Below, one piece after another: positions 7,738-16,740 of a DNA stretch of 64,000 nucleotides. The notes under the pieces are model-generated. The model was given only the letters and a program-made list of their open reading frames with translations, did no database searches and was not told the origin of the DNA. Both the position numbers and the translations under genes were made by a program. The DNA is taken from the NCBI GenBank assembly GCA_964610575.1, contig CAZSYX010000001.1, positions 62,001 through 126,000 of the forward strand, in the 5' to 3' direction. Source of the stretch: JADJWR01 sp964610575 (lineage in GTDB: Bacteria > Pseudomonadota > Gammaproteobacteria > Burkholderiales > Burkholderiaceae_F). Numbering within the stretch: the first letter of the stretch is position 1; every line of letters begins with the position of its first letter.

Positions 7738-8865
7738 CTACGCCAGCGCGCGGCCGATCAGCAGGCGCTGGATGTCGCTGGTGCCTTCGTAGATCTGGCA
7801 GACACGCACGTCGCGGTAGATGCGCTCGACCGGAAAGTCGGTCACGTAGCCGTAGCCGCCGTGGATCTGGATCGCGTCCGAGCAGACGCGCTCGGCCATC
7901 TCGGAGGCGAACAGCTTGGCCATCGCCGCTTCCTTCAGGCAGGGCTGGCCGGCGTCGCGCAGCGCCGCGGCCTGCAGGACCAGGGCACGTGCGGCCTCGA
8001 TCTGCGTGGCCATGTCGGCCAGCCGGAAGTTCACCGCCTGGTGGTTGAAGATCGGCGTGCCGAAGCTCTCGCGCTCCTGGGCGTACTTCAGCGCCGCCTC
8101 GAACGCGGCCCGTGCCATGCCGACCGACTGCGCGGCGATGCCGATGCGCCCGCCCTCGAGCGCGGATAGCGCGATCCGGTATCCCTCGCCCTCGTCGCCG
8201 ATGCGGTTGGCCTCCGGCACCCGGCAGTTGTCGAACACGATCTGCGCCGTGTCCGAAGAGTGCTGGCCCATCTTCTCCTCGATGCGCGCAACCACGTAGC
8301 CGGGCGTGCCGGTCGGCACGACGAACATGCTCATGCCACGCTTGCCGGCTTGCCTGTCGGTGACCGCGATCACCATCGCGTAGTCGGCGTGCTTGCCGCT
8401 GGTGATGAACTGCTTCACCCCGTTCAGCACGTAGTGGTCGCCATCGCGCCTGGCCGTGGCGCGCAGCGCCGCGGCATTGCTGCCGACGTGCGGCTCGGTC
8501 AGGCAGAAGGCGCCCAGCCGCTCGCCCGAGGCGAGCGGCACCAGGAAGCGGTGCTTCTGCTCCTCGGAGGCGAACCCCATCAGGATCGCGCACACCGGGC
8601 AGTTGTTGACGCTGATCACCGTCGACACGCCGCCGTCGCCGGCGGCGATCTCCTCGAGTGCCACGGCCAGCGCGGTGTAGTCCATGCCGGCGCCGCCGTA
8701 CTCCTCCGGCACGGCGATGCCGAAGGTGCCCAGCGCGGCCAGCTCGGCCAGCGCCTCCTTCGGGAACGTGTGCTCGCGGTCCCACTTCGCCGCGTTGGGC
8801 GCCAGGCGGGTCGAGGCGAACTCGCGCAGCGCCTCCCGCAGCAGCCGGTGCTCTTCTTTCAGCAT
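7738..8865 (-). CDS. acyl-CoA dehydrogenase (short/branched chain type)
   Basis: A complete acyl-CoA dehydrogenase of 375 residues, a flavoprotein that introduces the alpha-beta double bond into acyl-CoA and passes electrons to ETF. It contains the FAD/substrate motifs CLTEPHVGSNAAAL and VLNGVKQFITSG, the mid-domain FGTPIFNHQAVNFRLADM, and near the C-terminus IQIHGGYGYVTDFPVER followed by IYEGTSDIQRLLIGR, whose Glu is the catalytic base of the short/medium-chain classes. Its ATG overlaps the stop of the upstream gene (TGATG). By context the substrate is probably a butyryl- or branched short-chain acyl-CoA. Confidence 0.92.
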   Translation of the reverse strand: MLKEEHRLLREALREFASTRLAPNAAKWDREHTFPKEALAELAALGTFGIAVPEEYGGAGMDYTALAVALEEIAAGDGGVSTVISVNNCPVCAILMGFASEEQKHRFLVPLASGERLGAFCLTEPHVGSNAAALRATARRDGDHYVLNGVKQFITSGKHADYAMVIAVTDRQAGKRGMSMFVVPTGTPGYVVARIEEKMGQHSSDTAQIVFDNCRVPEANRIGDEGEGYRIALSALEGGRIGIAAQSVGMARAAFEAALKYAQERESFGTPIFNHQAVNFRLADMATQIEAARALVLQAAALRDAGQPCLKEAAMAKLFASEMAERVCSDAIQIHGGYGYVTDFPVERIYRDVRVCQIYEGTSDIQRLLIGRALA

Positions 8866-9311
8866 CAGTCCATGGCCTTCCGCGTGCCCGCGAAGCGGGC
8901 GCGGATCGCGTAGCCGGTGATCGCCGCCGCGGCAAGCGTGGCCAGCAGCAGTTGCCCGCCGCCGAGCACGCCCGAGACCATCAACGCATCGCGGAAGCAT
9001 TCGCCGTAGTTCGTCGGGATGCACCACGTCCAGGTGGCCAGTGCCGAGAAGCCCGTCCAGGTGAGGATCGCCACCAGCAGCCCGCGCGACAGCGACTGGC
9101 TGATGCTGCGCACGCGGTGCTCGGCGCGCCCGTAGACGAGCAGCGCGAACAGGGTGGCGAGCAGCGCCGGCACGGCGATGAAGACCCATTCGCTGACCCC
9201 CGCTTCCCGGGCGAAGCGGGTCATCAGCGGATAGGTCGACGCGGCGGCGAGCACGCCGAAGGCGCCGAACAGCAGCGCCGCCAGGACCGGAATCGACAGT
9301 TGTCGTCTCAT
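8865..9311 (-). CDS. membrane protein of unknown function, four predicted helices
   Basis: A 148-residue protein with four hydrophobic segments: near the start (IPVLAALLFGAFGVLAAAST), at about 42-60, about 75-95, and about 112-138. Between helices 3 and 4 lies a periplasmic or cytoplasmic loop with two cysteines (WTWCIPTNYGECF) that could form a disulfide. The C-terminus is basic. I do not recognise the family. It is coupled to the downstream acyl-CoA dehydrogenase by a TGATG overlap, which suggests co-expression but gives no clear function. Confidence 0.72.
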   Translation of the reverse strand: MRRQLSIPVLAALLFGAFGVLAAASTYPLMTRFAREAGVSEWVFIAVPALLATLFALLVYGRAEHRVRSISQSLSRGLLVAILTWTGFSALATWTWCIPTNYGECFRDALMVSGVLGGGQLLLATLAAAAITGYAIRARFAGTRKAMD

Positions 9312-9340
9312 GCGGCAGGTGGCTGGGTCAAGAACCTCGG

Positions 9341-9721
9341 TCAGGACTTACGCGCGGTGACTTCGATTTCGAGCTTCATCCGCGGGTCGACCAGGCCGCA
9401 GACGATCGCCGTGGCCGCCGGCCGAGCCCGCGCGAAGTACTGGCCGAACACCGGCGCCAGAGCCTCGAACAACTGCACGTCGGTCAGGTAGTAGCGCACG
9501 CGCACCACGTCGTCCAGCGAGCAGCCCGCCTCGGCCAGCGCCGCCGCAATGTTACGGAAACACTGGCGGCACTGGGCAACCGGGTCCTCCTCGATGCTCA
9601 TCGTCGCATAGTCGAAGCCGGTGGTGCCGGCGACGTAAACCGTGTCGCCGTCGACCACCGCGCGGCTGTAGCCGCCGACTGCCTCGAAGCTCGAACCCGA
9701 ACTGATCCGCTGCCGAGCCAT
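9341..9721 (-). CDS. RidA/YjgF/YER057c family protein
   Basis: A 126-residue RidA-superfamily protein. It has the conserved VYVAGTTGFDYATM segment, the QCRQCFRNIAAALAEAG helix and the C-terminal RPAATAIVCGLVDPRMKLEIEV strand, in which the Arg and Glu belong to the active-site cleft. Archetypal RidA hydrolyses reactive enamine/imine intermediates. This subgroup, which lacks the exact RidA signature, may act on another imine or carbonyl compound. It lies ten bases after the SDR gene in a same-strand run. Confidence 0.86.
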   Translation of the reverse strand: MARQRISSGSSFEAVGGYSRAVVDGDTVYVAGTTGFDYATMSIEEDPVAQCRQCFRNIAAALAEAGCSLDDVVRVRYYLTDVQLFEALAPVFGQYFARARPAATAIVCGLVDPRMKLEIEVTARKS

Positions 9722-9730
9722 CGCTGTCCC

Positions 9731-10411
9731 TTACCAGGCGAGTCCCTCGCCGTCGTAGTTGAAGAAGCCGCCGTTGCGCGACGCATCGGCGGCGGCGATC
9801 ACGCGCCGCATGCCGGCCACGCTGTCGGCCACCTCGATGTCTGCCCCGGCGCCGCCCATGTCGGTGCGCACCCAACCGGGATGCAGCGCCACGCAGACGA
9901 TACCCTGCGCGCCGAGTTCGATGCTGGCCGCCTTCAGCACGCTGTTCAGCGCCGCCTTGCTGGCGCGGTACAGCCAGCCGGACGATGACTGCATCAGCGA
10001 TACCGAGCCCATGCGGCTCGACAGCACGGCAAGCCGGCCGCGTGCCGGCGCCAGCGCCGGCGCCAGCACCGGGATCAGCCGCATCGCCGCCAGCACGTTG
10101 GTGTGCATCACCGCGTCGAAGGCTTCCGCGTCCGGCGCGACCAGTTCCTGCGTGCGCGGGCCGTAGATGCCGGCGTTGATGACTGCCACGGCCAGCCGCT
10201 CGCCGGCCAGCTGCCGTCCCAGCGCGCCGATCGCGGCCGCGTCGAGCACGTCGAGGAGCAGCGGCTCGGCGCCGAGCGCCTGCAGGCGCTCCACATCCGC
10301 CGCCGTGCGGTGCGTGGCGAGCACGCGCGCGCCGTCGGCCCGGTATTGCCGCACGAACTCCAGTCCGATGCCGCGGCTGGCGCCGACGACCAGGACCGCC
10401 GGCTTCGTCAC
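9731..10411 (-). CDS. short-chain dehydrogenase/reductase (C-factor-like)
   Basis: A 226-residue SDR starting at GTG. The cofactor loop is VVGASRGIGLEF (about 8-19), followed by the dinucleotide Asp region LLDVLDAAA and the AVINAGIYGP motif in place of NNAG. The active-site pattern is SSRMGSV... then YRASKAALN with Tyr and Lys. This shorter SDR type resembles the C-factor/CsgA-like group. It follows the thiolase gene by 28 bases. The substrate is unknown. Confidence 0.87.
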   Translation of the reverse strand: MTKPAVLVVGASRGIGLEFVRQYRADGARVLATHRTAADVERLQALGAEPLLLDVLDAAAIGALGRQLAGERLAVAVINAGIYGPRTQELVAPDAEAFDAVMHTNVLAAMRLIPVLAPALAPARGRLAVLSSRMGSVSLMQSSSGWLYRASKAALNSVLKAASIELGAQGIVCVALHPGWVRTDMGGAGADIEVADSVAGMRRVIAAADASRNGGFFNYDGEGLAW

Positions 10412-10439
10412 CGTCCGGCGGCCCTGCGGGTGCTGCGGC

Positions 10440-11624
10440 TCAACGGATCATTTCGACCGCCATCGCGGTCGCTTCACCGCCACCGATGCACAGGGCCGCC
10501 ACGCCTCGCTTGCCGCCGGTCTTCTTCAGCGCGCCGAGCAGCGTCACCACGATGCGTGCGCCGGAGGCGCCGATCGGGTGACCCAGAGCGCAGGCGCCGC
10601 CGTGGATGTTGACCCTCTCGTGCGGCAGCTTGTACTCGGCCATTGCCGCCATCGTCACCGCGGCGAACGCCTCGTTGACTTCCCACAGGTCGACCTCGCC
10701 GGCATTCCAGCCGGCCTTGGCCAGCACCTTTTCGATCGCACCGACCGGGGCCGTGGTGAACCACTCGGGCGCATGCGCATGCACGCTGTGCGCGACGATT
10801 CGCGCGATCGGCTTGCAGCCCAGCTTCTTCGCGGTCGACTCGCGCATCAGCACCAGCGCCGCCGCGCCGTCGGAGATCGACGAGGCATTGGCGGCGGTGA
10901 TCGTGCCGTCCTTCTTGAACGCAGGCTTGAGCCCCGGGATCTTGTCGAGCTTGGCCTTGAACGGCTGCTCGTCCTTGTCGATCTTCGTCTCGCCGCCCTT
11001 GCCGGCAATCATCACCGGCGCGATTTCCCACGCGAAGCTGCCGTCGGTGTTGGCCTTCAGGGCGCGCTCGGTCGAGGCGATCGCGAACTTGTCCTGCGCC
11101 TCGCGGGTGAAGCCGTACTTGGCCACGCACTGCTCGGCGAACACGCCCATCGCCTTGCCGCGTTCGTAGGCGTCTTCCAGCCCGTCGAGCGCCATGTGGT
11201 CGTACATCGTGGCTGCGCCGTAGCGGTAGCCTTTGCGCGCGTTCACCAGCAGGTGCGGCGCGTTGGTCATGCTCTCCATGCCGCCGGCCACCAGCACGTT
11301 GGCCGAGCCGGCCACCAGCATGTCGTGCGCGAACATCATCGTGCGCATGCCGGAGCCGCACATCTTGGACAGCGTGACCGCGCCGACAGACTGCGGCAGG
11401 CCGGCAAGCAGCGTCGCCTGGCGCGCCGGGGCCTGGCCCTGGCCGGCCATCAGGCAGCAGCCCATCAGCACTTCGTCGACCGCTTCACCTTTGACGCCGG
11501 CGCGCTCGACCGCCGCCTTGATGGCCACGGCGCCGAGCTGCCAGGCCTGCAGCGCAGAAAAGTCGCCGAGCAAGCCGCCGATCGGCGTGCGGGCTGCGGA
11601 GACAATGACGATGGGATCTGACAT
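10440..11624 (-). CDS. acetyl-CoA C-acyltransferase (thiolase)
   Basis: A 394-residue thiolase. The nucleophilic Cys is C89 in LSKMCGSGMR. The C-terminal acid-base pair is in GGACALGHPIGASGAR (His) and AALCIGGGEATAM (Cys). The length is standard. It either condenses two acetyl-CoA (the first step towards polyhydroxybutyrate) or cleaves 3-ketoacyl-CoA. The neighbouring acyl-CoA dehydrogenases favour a degradative role, with acetoacetyl-CoA from leucine breakdown a likely substrate. A GGAGG ribosome binding site precedes the ATG. Confidence 0.94.
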   Translation of the reverse strand: MSDPIVIVSAARTPIGGLLGDFSALQAWQLGAVAIKAAVERAGVKGEAVDEVLMGCCLMAGQGQAPARQATLLAGLPQSVGAVTLSKMCGSGMRTMMFAHDMLVAGSANVLVAGGMESMTNAPHLLVNARKGYRYGAATMYDHMALDGLEDAYERGKAMGVFAEQCVAKYGFTREAQDKFAIASTERALKANTDGSFAWEIAPVMIAGKGGETKIDKDEQPFKAKLDKIPGLKPAFKKDGTITAANASSISDGAAALVLMRESTAKKLGCKPIARIVAHSVHAHAPEWFTTAPVGAIEKVLAKAGWNAGEVDLWEVNEAFAAVTMAAMAEYKLPHERVNIHGGACALGHPIGASGARIVVTLLGALKKTGGKRGVAALCIGGGEATAMAVEMIR

Positions 11625-11887
11625 GGCGAATCCTCCACAAAGGAGCGTCGGTTAATGACTGGTTTATGCGCGCTGCTCGGCCGGGCAGCCCGGTCGGGCC
11701 GGGTGGCACGGCTGAGGGCTTGATCGGTGCAAAGCACCAATCGCCGCACCGGCTTTGCCTTGCGGCGACCGCGCGGAAATTATCCGCCGCCGCGCCTGCC
11801 AGTACCGCTGCCGGGTGCGTGAACCTTGACCAGGGTCAGCCCGGCGCGTCCGCGCCGTCGCTCGCTGGCCGTGCCGCCTCGATGCGG

Positions 11888-13720
11888 TCAGTTCGGTCCG
11901 GCGGGAAACCGGTACTCGAAGCGCTTCTCCGGCGGATACGGGAACACGTCCTCCAGCAGGCCGCGCTGGATCCGCTCCTTGCGCGCCTGCCAGAAGTCGG
12001 GGGTGAAGAGATCCGCGTGGTACTTCATCAGCGCGGCGCGGATGCGCGGATCGCCGAGCAGGAAAGGCCCCCAGTTCTCGGGGAAAACGTCGCCCTTCTC
12101 GACCCGGTACCACGGCTCGTCGGACATCTCCGCCTCCTCGTCCGGCGCTGGCGGGATGCGACGGAAGTTGCAGTCGGTCATGTACTCGATCTCGTCGTAG
12201 TCGTAGAAGACGATCCGTCCGAGCCTCGTCACCCCGAAGTTCTTGTACAGCATGTCGCCGGGGAAGATGTTGGCCGCGGCCAGGTCCTTGATCGCCTGGC
12301 CGTAGCCGCGGATCGCGGCGTCGAGCTCGGCGTCGGTGGCGTGCTGCAGGTAGATATTGAGCGGCGTCATCCGCCGCTCGATGTACACGTGCTTGAGCAC
12401 CACCGTGTTCGCGTCCAGCTCGAGCTGGCTCGGGCACATCTGCATCAGTTCGCGGATCAGGTCGGGATGGAAGCGAGCGCGCGGCAGCGCCACCTGCGAA
12501 TATTCCCAGGTGTCGGCCATGCGGCCGACGCGGTCGTGCAACTTCACCAACTGGTACTTGCCCTTGATCTGCTCGCGGTCGGTCTCCTTCGGGTACGGGA
12601 TCACGTCCTTGATCATCTTGAACACGTACGGATAGGAGGGCAGCGTGAACACCGACATCACCAGCCCCTTGATGCCCGGCGCGATCACGAACTTGTCGGT
12701 CGAGTGCCGCAGGTGGTGCAGGAAGTCGCGATAGAAGAGCGTCTTGCCCTGCTTCTGCAGGCCGACCATCGTGTACAGCTCGGAGGCCGGCTTGTGCGGC
12801 AGCATCGTGTGCAGGAAGTCGACGTAGGCGCTCGGCGCCTCCATGTCGACCAGGAAGTAGGCGCGCGTGAACGAGAACAGCGTGGCCAGCAGGTCAGTGG
12901 AGAGCAGCACCGTGTCGACGTAGATGCGGCCGCGCTCGTCGCGCAGCAGCGGCACCGCGATCGGGGTGAGCCGCGTGCCGTTGATCAGCCGGCCGACGAT
13001 GTAGGCGCCCTTGTTGCGGAAGAACAGGCTGGACAGCACCTGGATCTGGCAGTCGGGCTCGGCGTGCCAGGGCCTGGCAAACGCCTCGCGCTTGCGGTGC
13101 GCCTCGCACACGGCGCGGAGGACGCGGCGGATGTCGCGCTCGACGTCGACGAACGGGCAGGCCAGGCCGAGGTCGATGATGATCCGCCGCAGCGTGGCGC
13201 GCAGTCCGGTCTTGCCTTCGCCGCTGCCCGGGTAGTAGCTGCGGTAGCTGGGCGGGTCCGAGTCCATGTAGTCGGTGGCCACGCCGGGCCGCACGAACAG
13301 GAAGTCGTTGCGGAAATAGTCGCGCGCCAGCAGCTTGGTGCACACCGAGTTGAAAAAGGTCTCCGCGCACTCCGGCTGCCGGTGCTCGGCGAGCAGTCGA
13401 ACGTAATGCCGTTTCACCGCCGCCCACAGCGCGTCGCGTTCGCTATCGGTCAGCGAGTCGAAATCGAAATCGGCGCGCACCCGCGCCACCGCCTCGTTGG
13501 CGCGCTGGTCGTAGAAGTCGATCCGGCTGCGGGCCGACTCCTGCATGCGGCGCCAGGCGCCGCTTTCGTAACGGCTCTTTGCCTGCTGCGCGACGTAGCG
13601 GAAGAGGCGATAGTGGCGGTCGAAACCCTCGAGGATGGCCTGGGCGATGGCCGCCGGCTGCGGCGCCGACCGGTCGGGGTCGCCGGCGGTGGCGAGGCTG
13701 GGTGTTCTGGGCTCGTTCAT
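11888..13720 (-). CDS. aceK: isocitrate dehydrogenase kinase/phosphatase
   Basis: A 610-residue bifunctional enzyme that phosphorylates and dephosphorylates isocitrate dehydrogenase. It thereby diverts isocitrate into the glyoxylate shunt during growth on acetate or acetyl-CoA-producing substrates. The protein aligns along its length with AceK: N-terminal regulatory part (DRHYRLFRYVAQQAK), the nucleotide loop region APGIKGLVMSVFTLPSYPYVFK, the conserved VALPRARF and IFPGDMLYKNFGVTRLGRIVFYDYDEIEY segment, and WGPFLLGDPRIR. The gene is intact. It sits directly downstream of a LysE gene and before the thiolase, inside the leucine-degradation cluster, which fits a need for the glyoxylate shunt when leucine yields acetyl-CoA. 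Confidence 0.97.
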   Translation of the reverse strand: MNEPRTPSLATAGDPDRSAPQPAAIAQAILEGFDRHYRLFRYVAQQAKSRYESGAWRRMQESARSRIDFYDQRANEAVARVRADFDFDSLTDSERDALWAAVKRHYVRLLAEHRQPECAETFFNSVCTKLLARDYFRNDFLFVRPGVATDYMDSDPPSYRSYYPGSGEGKTGLRATLRRIIIDLGLACPFVDVERDIRRVLRAVCEAHRKREAFARPWHAEPDCQIQVLSSLFFRNKGAYIVGRLINGTRLTPIAVPLLRDERGRIYVDTVLLSTDLLATLFSFTRAYFLVDMEAPSAYVDFLHTMLPHKPASELYTMVGLQKQGKTLFYRDFLHHLRHSTDKFVIAPGIKGLVMSVFTLPSYPYVFKMIKDVIPYPKETDREQIKGKYQLVKLHDRVGRMADTWEYSQVALPRARFHPDLIRELMQMCPSQLELDANTVVLKHVYIERRMTPLNIYLQHATDAELDAAIRGYGQAIKDLAAANIFPGDMLYKNFGVTRLGRIVFYDYDEIEYMTDCNFRRIPPAPDEEAEMSDEPWYRVEKGDVFPENWGPFLLGDPRIRAALMKYHADLFTPDFWQARKERIQRGLLEDVFPYPPEKRFEYRFPAGPN

Positions 13721-13729
13721 TGCCGTTCT

Positions 13730-14383
13730 TCAGTTGACGCTCGTGTGACGCGGTGTGGCGGCCAGCCACACGGCCAGCGCGCCGAAGGCCGTGCCGAGCA
13801 GCCAGCGCTGCATTTTCATCCACAGCGGGCGGGTGACGAACCAGGCCGCCAGAGCGCCCGCCACCGTGACCAGCAGCCCGTCGACCACCGTGGAGACCAG
13901 CAGGTGCACGACGCCGAGCAGCAGGCTCTGCGCGAACACCGGGCCGGCGGCCGGCTCGACGAACTGCGGAAACAGCGACAGGTAGAAGACCGCCACTTTC
14001 GGGTTGAGCAGCGCGGCGATCATCGCCTGGCGGAACAGCACGCGGTCGGGCACGGGTTCGAGCGGCTGCGGGCTGAACGAGATGCCGCCGCCGCGCAGCG
14101 TGTTGATGGCCAGCCACAGCAGGTACGCCGCGCCGGCGAGCTTGATCGCGTCGAAGGCGAACGGGACCGCCAGCAGCACCACCGTGATGCCGAGCGCCGC
14201 CAGCAGGACGTGCACGATCACCCCGGCGGCCACGCCGAGCAGCGAGAAGTAGCCGGCACGCCGGCCCTGGGTCAGCGTGCGCGACAGCAGGTAGACCCAC
14301 ACCGGCCCCGGCGTGAGCGCCAGCAGCATCACCGCGAAGGCGAACAGCCACAGCCGCTCGATGCTCAGTCCGAAAAGGTTCAT
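13730..14383 (-). CDS. LysE/RhtB-family amino-acid exporter
   Basis: A 217-residue inner-membrane protein with about six hydrophobic helices. The family signature is LLALTPGPVWVYLLSRTLTQGRR in helix 1 and the following loop, then AGAAYLLWLAINTLRG and LLNPKVAVFYLSLFPQF. LysE proteins export amino acids or related metabolites. The ATG at 14383 overlaps the stop of the upstream gene (ATGA), which decides this start over one three codons upstream. Ten bases separate it from aceK. Confidence 0.88.
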   Translation of the reverse strand: MNLFGLSIERLWLFAFAVMLLALTPGPVWVYLLSRTLTQGRRAGYFSLLGVAAGVIVHVLLAALGITVVLLAVPFAFDAIKLAGAAYLLWLAINTLRGGGISFSPQPLEPVPDRVLFRQAMIAALLNPKVAVFYLSLFPQFVEPAAGPVFAQSLLLGVVHLLVSTVVDGLLVTVAGALAAWFVTRPLWMKMQRWLLGTAFGALAVWLAATPRHTSVN

Positions 14384-15375
14384 GCTGCCCACTCGAAGCG
14401 CTGCTCACGCACGGTTGCGCCCCAGGTCTCGCCTTCGGCCTCGCGGACCAGCCGAAAGCTCTGCTGTTCATACAGCGCGCGTGCCGCGTCGAGCCCGGCG
14501 AAGGTCGTCAGGTACACGCTGCCGTGGCCCGCGCGGCGGCAGAAGGCCATCGCCACCTCGAGCATCCGTCCGCCCAGCCCGCGCCCGCGGACCTCGTCGG
14601 CGACGATGAACCAGCGCAGATGGGCGCCACCGGCACCTGCGCCGTCGATAGCGATCGAACCAAGGGTGCGGCCCGCATCGACGAGCAGCCACAGCCCGTC
14701 GCTTGCCGGGTCGAAGCGCGAGCAGAAATCGGCGCACTCGGCCGCGACCTTGGCCTCGAAGAAGACGCCGAAGCCGTGCTCGCGCTCGTAGAACGCGGCG
14801 TGCAGCGCGGCGATCGCGCCGATCGCGCCGGGCAGGTAGCCCGGCACGATGCGCGGACCGCAGTCGACCGGATTCAGTGCCGCCTCGAACGGATAGAGCA
14901 GTTCGAAGCGCTCCAGCTGCACCGGCACGTTGTCGGAGAAGGCGATGCCGAGTCGCCCGCATTCGCGGGTGAAGAAGCGGCGATGGCCGGCCATCCAGTC
15001 GGCGAGCGTGCGGTCGCCTTCGCCTTCGTCCCAGGCGAAGCCCGCATCGACGTCGCACAGCGCGCGCCGCTCGAGCCACGCGGTGCGGATCACGCAGCGC
15101 GGCGTGCCGTCGAACTCGGTGACGACACTGTAGCCGTCGGGCACCGGCGCGTCGGCCGGATGGCGCTCGTTGTAGGCGACCAGGCCGGCGGTGGCGCGCT
15201 TCGGCCCGTGCACCACCAGTTCCGCCAGTTCATGGGCAAGCTCGGCCGAGTCGCCGAAGGGCCACGCCTGGTACGGCGTCGCCGCCGGCAATCCGGCGCG
15301 GCGGCAGTACTCGCCCCAGAACGCGGCGATGCGCGCGTCGCGAGCGGTGTTGTCGAGCGCCGCCGGGTCGGTCAT
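14380..15375 (-). CDS. ASCH domain - GNAT acetyltransferase fusion protein
   Basis: A 331-residue two-domain protein. Residues about 15-150 resemble ASCH-domain proteins (PUA-like fold), with the ATPYQAWPFGDSAELAHELAELV start, HGPKRATAGLV containing the conserved Lys/Arg of the cleft, and RTLADWMAGHRRFF. Residues about 175-331 look like a GNAT N-acetyltransferase: the acetyl-CoA loop is WFIVADEVRGRGLGGRMLEVAM, and the ending LDAARALYEQQSFRLVRE is the classical motif B. ASCH proteins are linked to RNA or modified-nucleoside processing, so this fusion may acetylate an RNA- or nucleoside-related substrate. That is inference. Confidence 0.8.
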   Translation of the reverse strand: MTDPAALDNTARDARIAAFWGEYCRRAGLPAATPYQAWPFGDSAELAHELAELVVHGPKRATAGLVAYNERHPADAPVPDGYSVVTEFDGTPRCVIRTAWLERRALCDVDAGFAWDEGEGDRTLADWMAGHRRFFTRECGRLGIAFSDNVPVQLERFELLYPFEAALNPVDCGPRIVPGYLPGAIGAIAALHAAFYEREHGFGVFFEAKVAAECADFCSRFDPASDGLWLLVDAGRTLGSIAIDGAGAGGAHLRWFIVADEVRGRGLGGRMLEVAMAFCRRAGHGSVYLTTFAGLDAARALYEQQSFRLVREAEGETWGATVREQRFEWAA

Positions 15376-15387
15376 GGCTTGCCCGTC

Positions 15388-15525
15388 CTAGGCGGCCGCC
15401 TCGAGGAACAGGCGGGTGGTCGTGCCGTGCGAATACAACCGCCCCTCGGCATCGACCAGGCCGGACTCCCGCGTGCGCTCGCGCAGCCGCTGCATGTCGG
15501 CGAGCCAGGGGCGCTGCGCAGCCAT
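15388..15525 (-). CDS. possible 45-residue protein coupled to isovaleryl-CoA dehydrogenase
   Basis: A short frame whose ATG overlaps the stop of ivd (TGATG) and which ends 12 bases before the next gene. It would encode a charged 45-residue peptide with the helical stretch WLADMQRLRERTRESG followed by GRLYSHGTTTRLFLEAAA. Third positions are GC-rich as in true genes here, and the spacing leaves no gap in the operon. No family is recognised. It could also be a meaningless frame in the ivd trailer, so confidence is moderate. Confidence 0.45.
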   Translation of the reverse strand: MAAQRPWLADMQRLRERTRESGLVDAEGRLYSHGTTTRLFLEAAA

Positions 15526-16703
15526 CACATCGTTTCCGAGAACAGCTCGCGGCCGATCAGCATGCGGCGGATCTCGCTCGTGCCGGCGCCGATCTCGTAC
15601 AGCTTGGCGTCGCGCCACAGGCGGCCGAGCGGGTACTCGTTGATGTAGCCGTTGCCGCCGAAGATCTGGATGCCTTCGCCGGCCATCCAGGTCGCCTTCT
15701 CGGAGCACCACAGGATCACGCTGGCGCAGTCCTTGCGCACCCGGCGCACGTGCTCGCGGCCGAGCGCGTCGAGGTTCTTGCCGATCGTGTAGCAGAAGCT
15801 GCGCGCCGCCTGCAGCACCGTGTACATGTCGGCGATCTTGCCCTGCATCAGCTGGAACTCGCCGATCGACTGGCCGAACTGCCTGCGGTCATGGATGTAC
15901 GGCACCACGTTGTCCATCACCGCCTGCATGATGCCGATCGGCCCGGCGGCCAGGACCGCGCGCTCGTAGTCCAGCCCGCTCATCAGCACCTTGGCGCCGC
16001 CGTTCACCGCGCCCAGCACGTTCTCCGCCGGCACTTCGACGTTGTCGAAAACCAGCTCGCCGGTGTGCGAGCCGCGCATGCCGAGCTTGTCGAGCTTCTG
16101 CGCGATCGAGAAGCCCTTCATGCCCTTCTCGATCAGGAACGCAGTGACGCCGCGCGCGCCCATCTCCGGCTCGGTCTTGGCGTAGACGACCAGCGCGTCC
16201 GCATCCGGGCCGTTGGTGATCCACATCTTGGTGCCGTTCAGGACGTAGTGGCCGCCCTTGTCGTCCGCGCGCAGCTTCATCGAGATCACGTCCGAGCCGG
16301 CGCCCGACTCGCTCATCGCCAGCGCGCCGACGTGCTCGCCGGAGACCAGTTTCGGCAGGTACTTCTTCTTCTGTGCCTCGCTGCCGTTGCGGTGGATCTG
16401 GTTGACGCACAGGTTCGAGTGCGCGCCGTAGGACAGCCCGACCGAGGCCGAGGCGCGGCTGATCTCCTCCATCGCGATCATGTGCGCCAGGTAGCCCATG
16501 CTGGCGCCGCCGTATTCCTCGGCGACGGTGACGCCGAGCACGCCGAGCGAACCCATCTTGCGCCACAGGTCCATCGGGAACTGGTCGGATCGGTCGATCT
16601 CGGCCGCGCGCGGCGCGATCTCGGCTTTGGCGAAGTCGCGCACGGTGTCGCGCAGCGCCTCGATGTCGTCGCCGAGGCCGAAATCCAGTCCGGGGAGTTG
16701 CAT
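15525..16703 (-). CDS. ivd: isovaleryl-CoA dehydrogenase
   Basis: A 392-residue acyl-CoA dehydrogenase of the isovaleryl-CoA class, which oxidises isovaleryl-CoA to 3-methylcrotonyl-CoA, the substrate of MccB at the other end of the cluster. Class-specific features: the catalytic Glu is E247 in SGLDYERAVLAAGP, not in the C-terminal loop, which here reads YEIGAGTSEIRRMLIGR. FAD motifs are AMSESGAGSDV and LNGTKMWITNG. The length is normal. A hotdog thioesterase gene lies 37 bases upstream. Confidence 0.95.
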   Translation of the reverse strand: MQLPGLDFGLGDDIEALRDTVRDFAKAEIAPRAAEIDRSDQFPMDLWRKMGSLGVLGVTVAEEYGGASMGYLAHMIAMEEISRASASVGLSYGAHSNLCVNQIHRNGSEAQKKKYLPKLVSGEHVGALAMSESGAGSDVISMKLRADDKGGHYVLNGTKMWITNGPDADALVVYAKTEPEMGARGVTAFLIEKGMKGFSIAQKLDKLGMRGSHTGELVFDNVEVPAENVLGAVNGGAKVLMSGLDYERAVLAAGPIGIMQAVMDNVVPYIHDRRQFGQSIGEFQLMQGKIADMYTVLQAARSFCYTIGKNLDALGREHVRRVRKDCASVILWCSEKATWMAGEGIQIFGGNGYINEYPLGRLWRDAKLYEIGAGTSEIRRMLIGRELFSETM

Positions 16704-16740
16704 GTCTGTCTCCTGAGAGCGGGCTTTGCCCTTCTGCCTT

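Noticed and set aside
11625..11887. Hairpin GATCGGTGC-AAA-GCACCAATC as an aceK terminator
   Set aside because: The stem has one mismatch and no T-run follows in either direction; it may be a leader hairpin but the evidence is thin. Nothing else clear is seen in this gap.
11666..14791. A very long open frame (over 1000 codons) on the plus strand opposite aceK and its neighbours
   Set aside because: It is antisense to recognisable AceK, LysE and GNAT proteins, has a low-complexity Arg/His/Gln-rich translation and is expected from the high GC content.
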